DNA of 64,000 nucleotides from Bog-473 sp963838835 (GCA_963838835.1 CAWITA010000016.1:558001-622000), one strand, 5' to 3'. Shown: positions 9,569 through 18,873, counted from the first letter of the stretch. Made by a program: numbers and translations. Notes: generated from the letters alone by a model not told the origin.

Positions 9569-10440
9569 AGGAGCACAGGCAGGTGGAACAGGTAGCCGGA
9601 ACGGAGACGACGAGCGGGTCGGAGCCGCGGTTCCGCGGCCGAAGGGCAATCGTCACAGGTTCAAGCCGTGGAATAGGCGCCGCCACGGCCTTGCGTCTTG
9701 CTGCAGAAGGGGCAGACGTCGCGATCACGGCGCGGACCGCCGACCGGCACGCGACACTGAAAGGCTCTCTCCATGAGACGGCTGTCAGAATGAGTCGCTT
9801 TGGGGGACGTGTCGTCACGATCGTGGCCGATCTCAGTGACTCTGACCAACGCAGTCGGATCGTTCCGGAGGCCGTCGCCGCGTTTGGAGGCCCTATTGAC
9901 ATCCTGGTCAACAACGCCGCGGCCGCCATCTACCAACCCCTCATTGATTTTCCGTTGAAGCGTCGCCGGCTCCTCTTCGAGGTAAATGTCCATGCCCCGA
10001 TGGACCTGAGTCAGGCCGTCCTGCCATCAATGATTGATCGAGGTGGAGGATGGATCGTGAATGTCTCGAGTGCGACCGCCCGCCGATGGGAGTCGCCGTT
10101 CAAGCTTGGCTTGCTGGGAACGACCACGGGGGTCTACGGGGCATCCAAAGCAGCGTTGAACCGACTCATGAACGCGTTGGCCGCTGAGCTAGCCGAAACG
10201 GGGATTCGTATCAACACGGTCGAGCCTCGAGCCGCCGTGATGAGTGAGGGCGCCGAGGTCTTGGTCGGAGGGCCACTCGAAGCCGACCAAGTTGAGTCAA
10301 TGGAGGAGATGGTCGAGGCTGTCGTCGCACTCTGCGACTGCCCACGCGGGCGAACCGGACGCAACCACGTGAGTCTCGAATTGCTTCAGGAACTGGGTGT
10401 GACGGTTCGTCAGCTTGATGGGACGCCCTCTTCCGGCTGA
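9565..10440 (+). CDS. Short-chain dehydrogenase/reductase
   Basis: Starts at TTG 9565, overlapping the TGA of the dehydrase gene, so the two are translationally coupled. 291 residues with an N-terminal tail of about 25 residues before the cofactor motif TGSSRGIG. NNAAAA, catalytic Ser in VNVSSATA and YGASK are all present. The stretch FPLKRRRLLFEVNVHAPMDLSQAVLPSM is ordinary SDR, but the C-terminus diverges: instead of GQxxxVDGG it ends GRTGRNHVSLELLQELGVTV, a variant seen in some large SDR subfamilies. Substrate unknown; operon position suggests it acts in the same pathway as its neighbours. Confidence 0.88.
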   Translation: MKEHRQVEQVAGTETTSGSEPRFRGRRAIVTGSSRGIGAATALRLAAEGADVAITARTADRHATLKGSLHETAVRMSRFGGRVVTIVADLSDSDQRSRIVPEAVAAFGGPIDILVNNAAAAIYQPLIDFPLKRRRLLFEVNVHAPMDLSQAVLPSMIDRGGGWIVNVSSATARRWESPFKLGLLGTTTGVYGASKAALNRLMNALAAELAETGIRINTVEPRAAVMSEGAEVLVGGPLEADQVESMEEMVEAVVALCDCPRGRTGRNHVSLELLQELGVTVRQLDGTPSSG

Positions 10441-10646
10441 CGGGGTGAGAGGAATCATTGCCCTCAAACCATCCGCCAGGCGATCGGTCACCTCGGCTGA
10501 CCAGCCGACGGCCACGAGAGTGTGACAATCCACGTCTGCGGCTGCGAAGATGTTGCCTCCGGCAGGAGAAACCATCATCCTTGTCGCCGCACGGCGGGGA
10601 GGCCTGCCGCCTGACTATCCGCCGCTGTACATGATGTGCCTGGGGG

Positions 10647-11831
10647 TTGGACGTGGAGATTGACCTGCTCGACGGCGAATTCTATGCCAACGGGCCCTAT
10701 GACACCTACGCCTGGCTGAGGGAACAGGCGCCGGTTTACTGGGACGCCACGAACGAACTTTGGGGCATCTCACGGTACGACGACATCATCGAGGTCGAGA
10801 AGCGCAAGGACGTCTTCGTCAGCTCGGACAAGTCCAAGGGCGGCTACCGACCGAATATTCCCGCCGACGACTCCATCATCGGTCTTGATGACCCGATGCA
10901 CCACAAGCGTCGGAACTTGGTGGGGCGACGGTTTTCACCGAGGGCAGTGCGACTGTGGGAGGACGACATCCGTATGAAGGTCACCGCACTGCTCGATGCG
11001 GTCGAGGCCAGGGGTGGAGGGTCCGAGGTGGTGATGGATCTCGCTGCTCCTCTCCCGGCGATGATGATCGGGAAGTTGCTCGGGTTCGGCGAGGACCGCT
11101 GGACCGACCTGCAGTCGTGGTCGGAGAGAACGATCGCCTTGGGTGGGGGACCGCGCTACCTCAATGAGGACGGAATGCGGGCAGCGATGGACTTCGCCGT
11201 GGCGGCGAGCGAGCAGTTCCAAGTCAAGCGGACGCAACCGGCTGACGACATTCTCACCGTCTACACCACCGCAGAAGTCGACGGGTGCCCGATGACCGAG
11301 GATCATGCCATTGCGGATTCCTTGCTTCTCCTCGACGGAGGTGCCGAAACCACACGGACGGTCATTGCTCGGACCCTCGTCAACCTCGTCGAGCACCCCG
11401 ATCAATGGGAGAAACTCCGGACAGGAGCCGATCTCGAGATAGCCGTCGAAGAGTTCATCCGCTACGTCACGCCTGTTCACAACATGTGCCGCGTCGCGGC
11501 CCGCTCCACCGAGATCGCCGGCGTGACCATTCCGGCGGGTGACCAAGTTGTGCTTATGTACGGCTCGGCCAACCGTGACAAAGCTCATTTCACCGATGCT
11601 GAGCGCTTCGACGTGACCCGTCGGCCCAATAATCACATTGCGTTCGGCTTCGGTACACATTTCTGTATGGGAACGGCGCTGGCCCGCCTGGAGATCCTCA
11701 TCTTCTTCCAAGAGTTCGTTCGCCGCGTCCATTCGCTTGGTTTTACCCCTGGTACGGCGCCCGTCGAGATGCCCAACGCCTTCGTCTACGGGCTGGCATC
11801 CGCCCACATGGATATCACCTTCGCACCATAA
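10647..11831 (+). CDS. Cytochrome P450
   Basis: 394 residues, the size of soluble bacterial class I P450s. Heme-ligand motif FGFGTHFCMGTALAR near residue 345, the E-x-x-R of EEFIR, and an I-helix LLLDGGAETTRT in which the usual A-G-x-x-T is G-G-A-E-T-T. The sequence GLDDPMHHKRRNLVGRRFSPRAV is the standard C-helix region. Start could be TTG 10647 or GTG 10653; neither has a strong ribosome site. The gene lies 206 bases after the preceding SDR on the same strand and 50 before the next SDR. It needs ferredoxin and reductase, which are not in the window. Confidence 0.93.
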   Translation: MDVEIDLLDGEFYANGPYDTYAWLREQAPVYWDATNELWGISRYDDIIEVEKRKDVFVSSDKSKGGYRPNIPADDSIIGLDDPMHHKRRNLVGRRFSPRAVRLWEDDIRMKVTALLDAVEARGGGSEVVMDLAAPLPAMMIGKLLGFGEDRWTDLQSWSERTIALGGGPRYLNEDGMRAAMDFAVAASEQFQVKRTQPADDILTVYTTAEVDGCPMTEDHAIADSLLLLDGGAETTRTVIARTLVNLVEHPDQWEKLRTGADLEIAVEEFIRYVTPVHNMCRVAARSTEIAGVTIPAGDQVVLMYGSANRDKAHFTDAERFDVTRRPNNHIAFGFGTHFCMGTALARLEILIFFQEFVRRVHSLGFTPGTAPVEMPNAFVYGLASAHMDITFAP

Positions 11832-11881
11832 ACAAGACCAAGGGGAGGACGGACAATGTTAGATCTGGGCCGCCGGCGCTC

Positions 11882-12721
11882 ATGAACGTGAATGCGAACG
11901 ACCCCATCGTGGGGGCCGGGGTTTTCGTGACCGGTGGCGGGACCGGCATCGGGAGGGCGTGCGCGGCCGAGCTGGCTCGGCTCGGCGCGAAGGTAATGAT
12001 CTGCGGGCGCACCAGGTCGAGACTCGAGGACACCGTGGCGGTGTTGCGCGAGGAGGGATTGTCAGCGGAATGTGTGATCGCCGACGTCACTGACGAGATG
12101 CAGGTCGTCGACGCGGTGAGCGCGACGCTGAAATGGGCGGGCAATCTCAGGGGCGTGGTCGCCAACGCGGGAGGTGGAGGCATGCTGGCGCCCTACCACC
12201 TCCAGGACGCGGCCGAGTACAGACGGGTTTTGGACCTGAACGTGGTGGGGACCATGTTGTGCGTGAAACATTCGGTCCCTGCCATGGTGGCCGCGGGCGG
12301 CGGAAGCTTCGTTGCGATCTCGTCGATTGCCTCAACGAGGACACACCCCGTCTTCGGTGCCTACCCGGTGTCGAAGGCAGCCATCGACGCCATGATGCGG
12401 AACGCTGCAGACGAGTATGGTCCGGCCGGCCTCAGGTTCAATTCTGTCCAGCCGGGCTTTGTCGCGACCGAAATAATGGAAGCCGTCCCGCGGGACAGCC
12501 CGGTCTTCGAGAGCTACTTGAGCAATACGCCTCTTGGCGGCGTGTCGGATCCGACCGAAATCGCGTCGGTCGTTGCCTTCTTGCTCGGAGCCGACTCACG
12601 CCGAATCACGGGCCAATCCATCGCGGTGGACGGCGGACACAATCTCCGTTCGGGGCCAGACTTCCGTCCGTTCACGGGGCTGAGCCCAGAGCAGCTTCTG
12701 GCCCGAGACGATGCGGGCTGA
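11882..12721 (+). CDS. Short-chain dehydrogenase/reductase
   Basis: 279 residues; third SDR of the forward run. Motifs in order: TGGGTGIG, ANAGGGG in place of NNAG, catalytic Ser in VAISSIAS, YPVSKAA, the PG segment VQPGFVATEIM, and GQSIAVDGGHNLR. A 25-residue tail (FRPFTGLSPEQLLARD) follows the usual end. Its C-terminal motif is the classical one, unlike the SDR at 9565. Probably an NAD(P)-dependent alcohol dehydrogenase or dehydratase-linked reductase for the pathway's intermediate; no specificity can be read. Confidence 0.9.
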   Translation: MNVNANDPIVGAGVFVTGGGTGIGRACAAELARLGAKVMICGRTRSRLEDTVAVLREEGLSAECVIADVTDEMQVVDAVSATLKWAGNLRGVVANAGGGGMLAPYHLQDAAEYRRVLDLNVVGTMLCVKHSVPAMVAAGGGSFVAISSIASTRTHPVFGAYPVSKAAIDAMMRNAADEYGPAGLRFNSVQPGFVATEIMEAVPRDSPVFESYLSNTPLGGVSDPTEIASVVAFLLGADSRRITGQSIAVDGGHNLRSGPDFRPFTGLSPEQLLARDDAG

Positions 12722-12774
12722 GTGAATCGAGACGACCCCTTCGGCGCGGCTCTGGGTGCGAGAGTTTGGGGCAG

Positions 12775-13251
12775 TTAGCGCTGACTCAGCTCAGAAATTT
12801 TCTGCGCCCAATGGCCGGGACCCATCCGGTAGGGCTCAAGGAGCTCGACGACCCGTGCAGACGGCCGCTGCGAGCTGCAACCGGCTCGCTCCCAAGACGC
12901 CGTCTTGGTCCAGCCCAAGGCCTTCGCCACCTTGAGTGCTTCTCGATACGTCAAGGCGTATCCGGATGTCTTAGAGGGATTGCGGATGTTCCAAGCGAAG
13001 GCCAACAGCAGCCGCGGTCCGAGTCGCTCGTACTTTCGCATCAGCTCGAAGCGGCGTCCGGTAGCTGCCTTCAGAAGAATGGGCACCGCACGGAACCGCC
13101 CGTCGTCGAGATAGGCGATCAGGTCAATACCTCGATCGCGCTCGGGGCGCGCCACCTCAAGACCGTCAGCGACGAGCTGCGCTACGAGCCAGCTCGTCCC
13201 AACAAGTTCGACTTGCTGCGCGTCAAGAACGGCGCCCACGGAGGACGGCAC
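12775..13251 (-). CDS. Hypothetical protein with PD-(D/E)XK nuclease-like core
   Basis: About 158 residues from a GTG at 13251; start uncertain because the frame stays open upstream to 13596 without convincing coding character. The segment VARPERDRGIDLIAYLDDGRF followed by AVPILLKAATG has the spacing of a PD-(D/E)XK core (D in GIDLIAY, then x-x-L-K where families usually have E/Q-x-K), so the catalytic glutamate or glutamine appears replaced by leucine. The C-terminus (YREALKVAKALGWTKT and RVVELLEPYRM) is helical and may bind DNA. I know similar actinobacterial proteins only as conserved hypotheticals. Convergent with the SDR at 11882. Function not assigned. Confidence 0.6.
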   Translation of the reverse strand: MPSSVGAVLDAQQVELVGTSWLVAQLVADGLEVARPERDRGIDLIAYLDDGRFRAVPILLKAATGRRFELMRKYERLGPRLLLAFAWNIRNPSKTSGYALTYREALKVAKALGWTKTASWERAGCSSQRPSARVVELLEPYRMGPGHWAQKISELSQR

Positions 13252-13717
13252 GCGAACGAGGATACCGTGCAGCTGGTCGTAATTCGTTGATGGTGGCAAC
13301 CGCCGCCCGTGATTTCGCGGCGAGCGGTACGTCAGGTCGAGGGCACGTCGGGACGGCCCCAACCCTGCGACATCGTGACGGTCCCGACGTCGGGACCGGC
13401 CGCTCGATGACAACCGGCGCTCGCGTGCTTCGGTGTCGTGGAACCGAGCGTCGATCTCGAGCATCGCCCCGTTGGTACGCCCAATCCAAGAAAACCAAGT
13501 TCCAGCCGAGACCGCGCAAGAGGCCGGTGAGCCAATCGAGCCGTCGAGTGGTGCGCGAGGGCCCCCACGCCCGGCCGTTCGCCTGATCAGCGGCAAACGG
13601 GCCGCCTCCCATTTTCGTCGGTCCCTCCCGGGTACTACTCAGCGCCAGAGGTCCATACTGAGCGAGTTGTTCGGTTCCCGCATCGTCGGGGTGTCGAGGC
13701 GAGTGAGGCGCCGATCG

Positions 13718-13984
13718 CTATCTGCCGATGCGCTCGCGGTGCATGCACCCGGGCCAGCAGCAGGGTCGCCGCTGGCCTTCCTCTAGCTCCTCTTGGGTCC
13801 GACGGATACGGCGCTCTCGGGTCATCTCCTGCTTGGCATCCTCGACCCAGCAGATGAACTCGTTGCGAGCTAGAGGCGTAATGTCCTTCCAGGCGTCGAG
13901 TGCAGTGGGATTGGCAACGAGCGCCCGGCGCAGGTCTCCGGGAAGCTTGTGCACAACGCCACCGGGCACGCGCGTGCTGCTCAT
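13718..13984 (-). CDS. YdeI/OmpD-associated family protein
   Basis: 88 residues from ATG 13984 (an in-frame ATG at 14038 would add 18 residues). The core is recognisable: LPGDLRRALVANPTALDAW, then PLARNEFICWVEDAKQE and TRERRIRRTQEEL, which is the C-terminal YdeI signature in which the helix-rich end forms a small bundle. The last residues are unusual (GQRRPCCWPGCMHRERIGR, where homologues often end in a lysine-rich tail). Family members are linked by name to bacteriocin protection, but a biochemical role is not established. Confidence 0.75.
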   Translation of the reverse strand: MSSTRVPGGVVHKLPGDLRRALVANPTALDAWKDITPLARNEFICWVEDAKQEMTRERRIRRTQEELEEGQRRPCCWPGCMHRERIGR

Positions 13985-14099
13985 AGGGACACCGTAGCGG
14001 GGTAGCGAGCCACCAAACTCAGCGAGCTGTCGCGTCATGGCTCCGACCCACCGCGTTGTTCGGGGATGCTTGCGGCGGCGAGGCCCTTCGCCGATGGTT

Positions 14100-14546
14100 T
14101 CATGCAGCGGTCCCTTTCAGGGCATCTGTGATCTCCTGGATCGCCCCCTGCTCGGACTCGCTGACATCGTGATCGTGCTCACGGTGGGCCGCTGCGACCC
14201 TGTTCGACAGCGTGACGATGAAGCGACGATACTCCTCGACCTCTTCTGGCGCCGCTTTCCTCTCGAGGACCGTTATCGACTCACGGAGGTGTTGCAGTCC
14301 CTGCTCCTTGAGTTCTTCGAAGGAGTGATAGTGCGTGTGATCACGCTCTGGTTTCGCCGCAACGATCTCATCGAGAAGTTGACTCTTGCCATGTTCCTGG
14401 CGTGCTTCGGCATATGCCTTGGCCATGGCGATCGTTTCTCGAAATGAGCCACCTCGTTGAGCGGTGACGACGATCATTCCAGCACTTGGAGGAGCTTCGA
14501 GGATGAGGCGCCACTCCTCATCTGTGAAATCAGACTTCGAGGTCAT
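14100..14546 (-). CDS. Conserved hypothetical protein
   Basis: 148 residues from ATG 14546, chosen because homolog-like sequence (MTSKSDFTDEEWRLILEAP) begins there; a longer frame runs to 14684 but reads as non-coding upstream. The first third has a compact start (PPSAGMIVVTAQRGGSFRET), the middle a helical AMAKAYAEARQEHGKSQLLDEI, and the end a helical SEQGAIQEITDALKG. No catalytic motif stands out. I have seen the pattern EEWRLILEAP in actinobacterial hypotheticals but cannot name a function. A membrane anchor or signal peptide is absent, so it is cytosolic. Confidence 0.65.
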   Translation of the reverse strand: MTSKSDFTDEEWRLILEAPPSAGMIVVTAQRGGSFRETIAMAKAYAEARQEHGKSQLLDEIVAAKPERDHTHYHSFEELKEQGLQHLRESITVLERKAAPEEVEEYRRFIVTLSNRVAAAHREHDHDVSESEQGAIQEITDALKGTAA

Positions 14547-14760
14547 GATCATTCCAATCTGTCGTGGTTGTGAGTCGCTTCTGCGTTGTGTCCCCGGCCA
14601 TGTGGGCCAGGCGCACCGCATACGCATCGCCGATCTGAAGCGTAACCACGCGATCGAGCTGGGGTGTAACGATTCAACTGACACACCTGCTCAAGAAGGC
14701 TTCGGACAGCAACTCGGCGAAGGGAAAGCTGTTTCATCCGGGTGTCGAGGGAAGTCCGGA

Positions 14761-15597
14761 TCAGATGCGTTGGCGACGTTCGCTGTCGACCCGGAAGCGA
14801 GTGACCCAGTCCTCGGACAGGTTGTCGGCCTGTCGCTTCATCGGCTTCTTGCCCTCTGGCTCGGGCGGGTCGACGCCGAGCGCGTCGAGCACGCGGCCGA
14901 TCGTGGCGGCTCGGCTGGTGGTGAACTCGTCGTAGAAGACCCGTATCGGCTCCCGGCCCGTAGCGTGGAACCAGTCCTCCCAGTTGGCGTCCCACCGGTG
15001 CAACTCATTGAGCAGGTATTCGATCGCCCGGTAGTCGTATTCGCCATCGGGTGTGTCGTCACCATCGACTGTCTCGGAATCCGATTCGGATTCGGTGCGC
15101 CACTGCTGGGTCTGAATGGCCTTCCAAAGGGAGACGGCCTGGGCCACCTTGTCACGCCGCCTGATGAAGATGATCTTGAGTTGGGGAAAGACTGCGTCAA
15201 GCCGCTCGTTGAACGAGAGGTCGCCGAGACCCGGGAGCTCCGCCATCCTCAGCTTGAATTCGTCGAGGTAGTTCCACATCATCTTGGCGCCGAAGACACC
15301 GTTGGGGGTGGTGGCTCGCTGGAGCACGTAGCGGAACCACGGTGCGAACTCCCCGGGGTGCTCCGATCGTCCCGCCACTGTTTGCGTCAGTCGCGATGCA
15401 ATGTCGTGGACGGAGGGATGCTCAAAGTATTGGCGGGGTTGGCGGGCCAGGCCGGTTCCGCGCAGCCTCTCGAAGTACTCGTCGGGTACCCCGGCGACGT
15501 CAGTCGCCCTCAGGAACTCGCAGAGGAGCGTGCTCCCGCTGCGCTGCGTGGCACAGACCAGATAGGAGATGCCTTCCACACGCAAGTGCCGTTCCAT
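14761..15597 (-). CDS. Stf0-type sulfotransferase
   Basis: 278 residues. The PAPS 5'-phosphosulfate loop is CATQRSGSTLLCEFL near residue 17, and the 3'-phosphate motif IFIRRRDKVAQAVSLW near residue 130, followed by the Stf0-typical WKAIQTQQW. Stf0 in mycobacteria sulfates trehalose at the 2-position; the acceptor here cannot be read. The region YDYRAIEYLLNELHRWDANWEDWF matches the family's C-terminal half. The gene is divergent from a sulfatase starting 55 bases away (15652), so the two share a promoter region. Adding and removing sulfate from a shared divergent promoter is an unusual pairing. Confidence 0.9.
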   Translation of the reverse strand: MERHLRVEGISYLVCATQRSGSTLLCEFLRATDVAGVPDEYFERLRGTGLARQPRQYFEHPSVHDIASRLTQTVAGRSEHPGEFAPWFRYVLQRATTPNGVFGAKMMWNYLDEFKLRMAELPGLGDLSFNERLDAVFPQLKIIFIRRRDKVAQAVSLWKAIQTQQWRTESESDSETVDGDDTPDGEYDYRAIEYLLNELHRWDANWEDWFHATGREPIRVFYDEFTTSRAATIGRVLDALGVDPPEPEGKKPMKRQADNLSEDWVTRFRVDSERRQRI

Positions 15598-15651
15598 CTC
15601 TAAATCCTACCTTTTCAGGCGGAACAGTGGGAATTGCTACAATCGTGGCGG

Positions 15652-17013
15652 ATGAGACCGAATGTCCTCTATCTCCACTCGCACGACACCGGCCGCTACG
15701 TGCAGCCCTACGGGTATCCGGTCCCGACACCAAACATCCAGCACCTGGCCGACCAGGGCGTGCTCTTTCGCCAGGCCTTCTGTGCCGCCCCAGTCTGCTC
15801 GGGCTCGCGGGCCGCACTCCTGACGGGCCAGTGCACCCACGCGACGGGGATGCTGGGTCTGGCGCACCGTGGCTACCGGCTCCACCACCCCGAGCGGCAC
15901 ATCGTCAACCTGTTGCGTAGCGCCGGTTACTGGACCGGCTTGGTGGGCGAACAGCACGTCTCGGCGGATCCGGGCGACCTTGGGTACGACCATGTCGTCG
16001 ATCTCGATTCGACCCGGGTGAGCGAGGTTGCTCCGGCCGCCATGAAGCTGATCGCCATGCGGGCACAGGAGCCAGCTCCGTTCTTCTTCTCAATCGGCTT
16101 CTTCGAGACGCACCGGGAATTCTTCGAGCCGTCCTCCATCCGCGACGTCTTGTACTCTCGGCCCCCTGAGAACGTCCCGGACAACGCGCAGACCCGCCGG
16201 GACATGGCATCGTTCCGGGCCAGTGCCAGAGCCCTCGACCAGGGGATCGGCACTGTTCTCAATGCCCTGGAGGAGAACGGGCTGGCGGACAACACCTTGG
16301 TCCTTATGACGACCGACCACGGTCTCGCCTTCCCGGACGCCAAGTGCACCATGTACGACCGAGGCATCGGGGTCATACTTCTGATGCGAGGCCCCGGGGG
16401 TTTCGAGCGGGGCCGCGTGTATGACGCGATGGTGACCCATCTCGACCTGTACCCGACGATCTGTGACGTGGTGGGACTGGAGCGCCCGCCGTGGCTCGAG
16501 GGCAGATCGCTGCTCCCGCTCGTGCGCGGCGAAGTCACCGAGGTCCACGACGAGATCTTCGCCGAGGTGACCTATCACGCCGCCTACGAGCCGCAACGCG
16601 CCGTCCGCACCTCCAGGTACAAGTACACGCGCCGCTACGACAACCAGCACCCCGGGAGGGTCCTGGCCAATCTGGACGACAGCCTGACCAAGGACGTCTT
16701 CCTGGCGGCGGGGTGGGCCGACGTGGACCCGCCGTGGGAGGCGCTCTTCGACCTTTCGCTGGATCCGTCAGAGGGACACAACCGCATAGACGATCCGGCC
16801 CTGGCCGGAGTCGCAGAGGATCTCCGAGGGCGATTGCACGACTGGATGGTACGGACCGGGGACCCCTTACTCGACGGGCCGGTACCCCCAGCGGACGGCA
16901 CGGTCCTGAACTCGGTCGATCAGGTCTCGGCCAGTGACCCCACTTCGCCGCCGTCGGCCCGTAGTCTCACGGTCTCCCGGCGGACTCGGAACGTCGTCGA
17001 GTCCCCGGACTGA
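15652..17013 (+). CDS. Type I sulfatase (heparan N-sulfatase-like)
   Basis: 453 residues from ATG 15652. No signal peptide: MRPNVLYLHSHDTGRY starts straight on the metal-binding strand, as in SGSH-like sulfatases. The formylglycine site is C49 in VCSGSRAALLTG; the consensus is C-x-P-x-R, and here proline is glycine, which may affect maturation by formylglycine-generating enzyme. Other metal and substrate residues are in place (TTDHGLAFPDAKCTMYDRG). The C-terminal half has the usual SGSH-type layout up to WEALFDLSLDPSEGHN. No FGE or anSME gene is in the window. Divergent from the sulfotransferase. Confidence 0.9.
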   Translation: MRPNVLYLHSHDTGRYVQPYGYPVPTPNIQHLADQGVLFRQAFCAAPVCSGSRAALLTGQCTHATGMLGLAHRGYRLHHPERHIVNLLRSAGYWTGLVGEQHVSADPGDLGYDHVVDLDSTRVSEVAPAAMKLIAMRAQEPAPFFFSIGFFETHREFFEPSSIRDVLYSRPPENVPDNAQTRRDMASFRASARALDQGIGTVLNALEENGLADNTLVLMTTDHGLAFPDAKCTMYDRGIGVILLMRGPGGFERGRVYDAMVTHLDLYPTICDVVGLERPPWLEGRSLLPLVRGEVTEVHDEIFAEVTYHAAYEPQRAVRTSRYKYTRRYDNQHPGRVLANLDDSLTKDVFLAAGWADVDPPWEALFDLSLDPSEGHNRIDDPALAGVAEDLRGRLHDWMVRTGDPLLDGPVPPADGTVLNSVDQVSASDPTSPPSARSLTVSRRTRNVVESPD

Positions 17014-17116
17014 TGAGACCCAACCGGTCGAACCGAACGCGCATCGATGTCGAGTCCGAAGGCTTGTTGAACACCCTCGTGCTGTTGCGGGGCGAAGGGT
17101 GGGACACGCTCGAACG

Positions 17117-17611
17117 TCAGTCCAGAGCGACTTCTCGGAGCCTTCCCGAATCGACCTCGTAGACGAAACCGCGCACGTTCTTCTTCGGAACGAACGGGCT
17201 TGCCTTGATCCGAGCCGCGGTCTGCCTTACATCGTCCTCCGCTTCGGGAAACGCCTCGAGGGCAAAGGCCGGACGAAGGCCCGTGTCTTCGAGAATCTGG
17301 TTCTTGACATCGTCGTCCTCGAACGTTTCCATGCCGCAGTCGGTGTGATGGATCAAAATGATCTCTTCCGTCCCGAGTAGTCGCTGCGAGATTACGAGGC
17401 TCCGCAGGGCGTCGTCGGATGCGACTCCTCCCGCGTTTCTGATCACATGGGCATCACCTTCAGCGAGGCCCAACACCTTCGCTGGATCGAGACGGGCGTC
17501 CATGCACGCCAACACGGCGACCCGTTTTGCCGGCGGCAGCGGCAGCGTGCCCCTGTCGAAGGTTGCCGCATACTCGGCGTTGTTGGCGACAAGCTCGTCG
17601 GTCGTAGACAC
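17117..17611 (-). CDS. Beta-class carbonic anhydrase
   Basis: 164 residues, at the short end of the beta family. Zinc ligands and catalytic dyad are all visible: C36, D38 and R40 in CMDARL, H89 and C92 in HHTDCG. RNAGGVASDDALRSL is the typical active-site strand. The C-terminal 20 residues (KKNVRGFVYEVDSGRLREV) give the last beta hairpin. Catalyses CO2/bicarbonate interconversion in the cytoplasm. This subgroup is common in actinobacteria as a stand-alone gene. ATG at 17611. Confidence 0.93.
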   Translation of the reverse strand: MSTTDELVANNAEYAATFDRGTLPLPPAKRVAVLACMDARLDPAKVLGLAEGDAHVIRNAGGVASDDALRSLVISQRLLGTEEIILIHHTDCGMETFEDDDVKNQILEDTGLRPAFALEAFPEAEDDVRQTAARIKASPFVPKKNVRGFVYEVDSGRLREVALD

Positions 17612-18182
17612 CTGGCGTACCTCCTCAGTTTCGTTTGCCCCCTGGCCTCGGGGACAAACACGATTAATATCGTCAAGATTATAGGAATACCACCGAGCGC
17701 ATCTCAGGGTGATCCGCGTCGCCCCAGCTCGGCCAGGCCGGGCGCAGCCAGGGCCTCAGGCAGACGCGCCGCCTCGTCTCGACCGGGCGTGAGTCGATCC
17801 GCGACGAGCTGCGCCATCTCAACGTGTTCCACCTCGTGGAACCGGCGGTCGGCTCATCGGCCCGCTGCCAAGCGAGACCTCGTCTTCCTCACCGAGCTCG
17901 GTCTGCGCTCGCTCCCCCAGCGGGCCCCGGGCTCGAAGAAAAGACTGAAGAGTAATGGTCATCTTGAAGCATCTCCTCTAGGAGACCGCTCCTGAGTTCG
18001 TCGGCGCTCTCGGCATCGGCCGAACCGATGGGGCGACCGTCAGGCCGACTCGGCGCTGTGGCACAGCGCTCTTACCCGCAGCGCCTACGACCCTGGAACA
18101 GTCGAACACATCGAGCGACGGGTGAAGGACGTCCTCACCAAGGAGACGTTCCTCCGGGTACGTCGGTCACTGCCGCAACTGC
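17612..18182. other. Gap of about 570 bases, possible gene remnants
   Basis: No convincing gene. A 42-codon reverse frame (17704-17832, ...VEMAQLVADRLTPGRDEAARLPEAL...) and a forward stretch near 18050-18180 (...DPGTVEHIERRVKDVLTKETFL...) look protein-like but are closed in at both ends; they could be remnants of degraded genes. The carbonic anhydrase promoter is expected at 17612-17700, which is AT-richer (CGATTAATATCGTCAAGATTAT region). Confidence 0.4.
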
Positions 18183-18872
18183 CTATAGCGCTTCCGTCCC
18201 GAGAGCTCGAAGTATCCGGGCTCTCGTGTCATTGTGGCTCGCGCCCAACTCGTCAAGGACTTTGGCAGCGACTGCGTCCCCATCGCTGAACAAGGCCATG
18301 AGAATGTGCTCGGTTCCTACGTAGTTATGACCGAGATGCAGAGCCTCGTGTACAGCGTTGCGAACCACCGCTTTCGCCCGAGGAGTGAAGGGACGCCTAC
18401 GTTCCTCGGAGTCCGTCCCCGGCTTGATTAGTGCCACGATCTGCGTTTCGACCATCGATTTTGTGATGCCAGATTCACCAAGAACCTGCGCCGCCACGCC
18501 GTCCGGAGAGTCGAACAGGGCGAGCAGAAGGTGTTCGGTTCCCACGAAGCCGTGACCCAGACGCTGGGCCTCTGCTTCGGATTGAGCAAGGACGTTCCGA
18601 GCACGATCAGTGAATCGCTCGAAGTTCGGTGCATCCAGAGAGAACCGCTTATGCGCCGCTTGCTTGCTGACACCGAGGGCACCGCTGATCTCAGACCACG
18701 AGCGTCCGCTACGCCGGCACTGATCGACAAAATGGCCGAGCAGCGCATCGCTCGTCTCTTCGAGGTCGGCGACGATCTTCGATGCCTGCGCCAGCTGCAC
18801 CAATGCGTCCTCACCCCGGGTGTCGGTCCGGACACCGTCAATCAGTTCCTGCAGCGTCGGTCCTGGAGTCAT
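18183..18872 (-). CDS. HTH regulator with two Clp N-terminal repeats
   Basis: 229 residues. Residues about 1-80 carry a helix-turn-helix (WSEISGALGVSKQAAHKRF); residues about 85-150 and 165-225 are two Clp-R repeats (RARNVLAQSEAEAQRLGHGF then VGTEHLLLALF; and VVRNAVHEALHLGHNYVGTE then HILMALF). No AAA+ module follows, so it is not a Clp ATPase. Such stand-alone Clp-N proteins are known in actinobacteria; sensing of damaged proteins through the Clp-N fold has been suggested. The start codon abuts a tandem palindromic operator at 18874-18926, so autoregulation is likely (inference). ATG at 18872. Confidence 0.85.
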   Translation of the reverse strand: MTPGPTLQELIDGVRTDTRGEDALVQLAQASKIVADLEETSDALLGHFVDQCRRSGRSWSEISGALGVSKQAAHKRFSLDAPNFERFTDRARNVLAQSEAEAQRLGHGFVGTEHLLLALFDSPDGVAAQVLGESGITKSMVETQIVALIKPGTDSEERRRPFTPRAKAVVRNAVHEALHLGHNYVGTEHILMALFSDGDAVAAKVLDELGASHNDTRARILRALGTEAL

Positions 18873-18873
18873 T

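Noticed and set aside
12775..13596. 273-residue version of the PD-(D/E)XK-like protein
   Set aside because: The upstream 115 codons read as non-coding (runs of R, S and P) and other frames are equally open.
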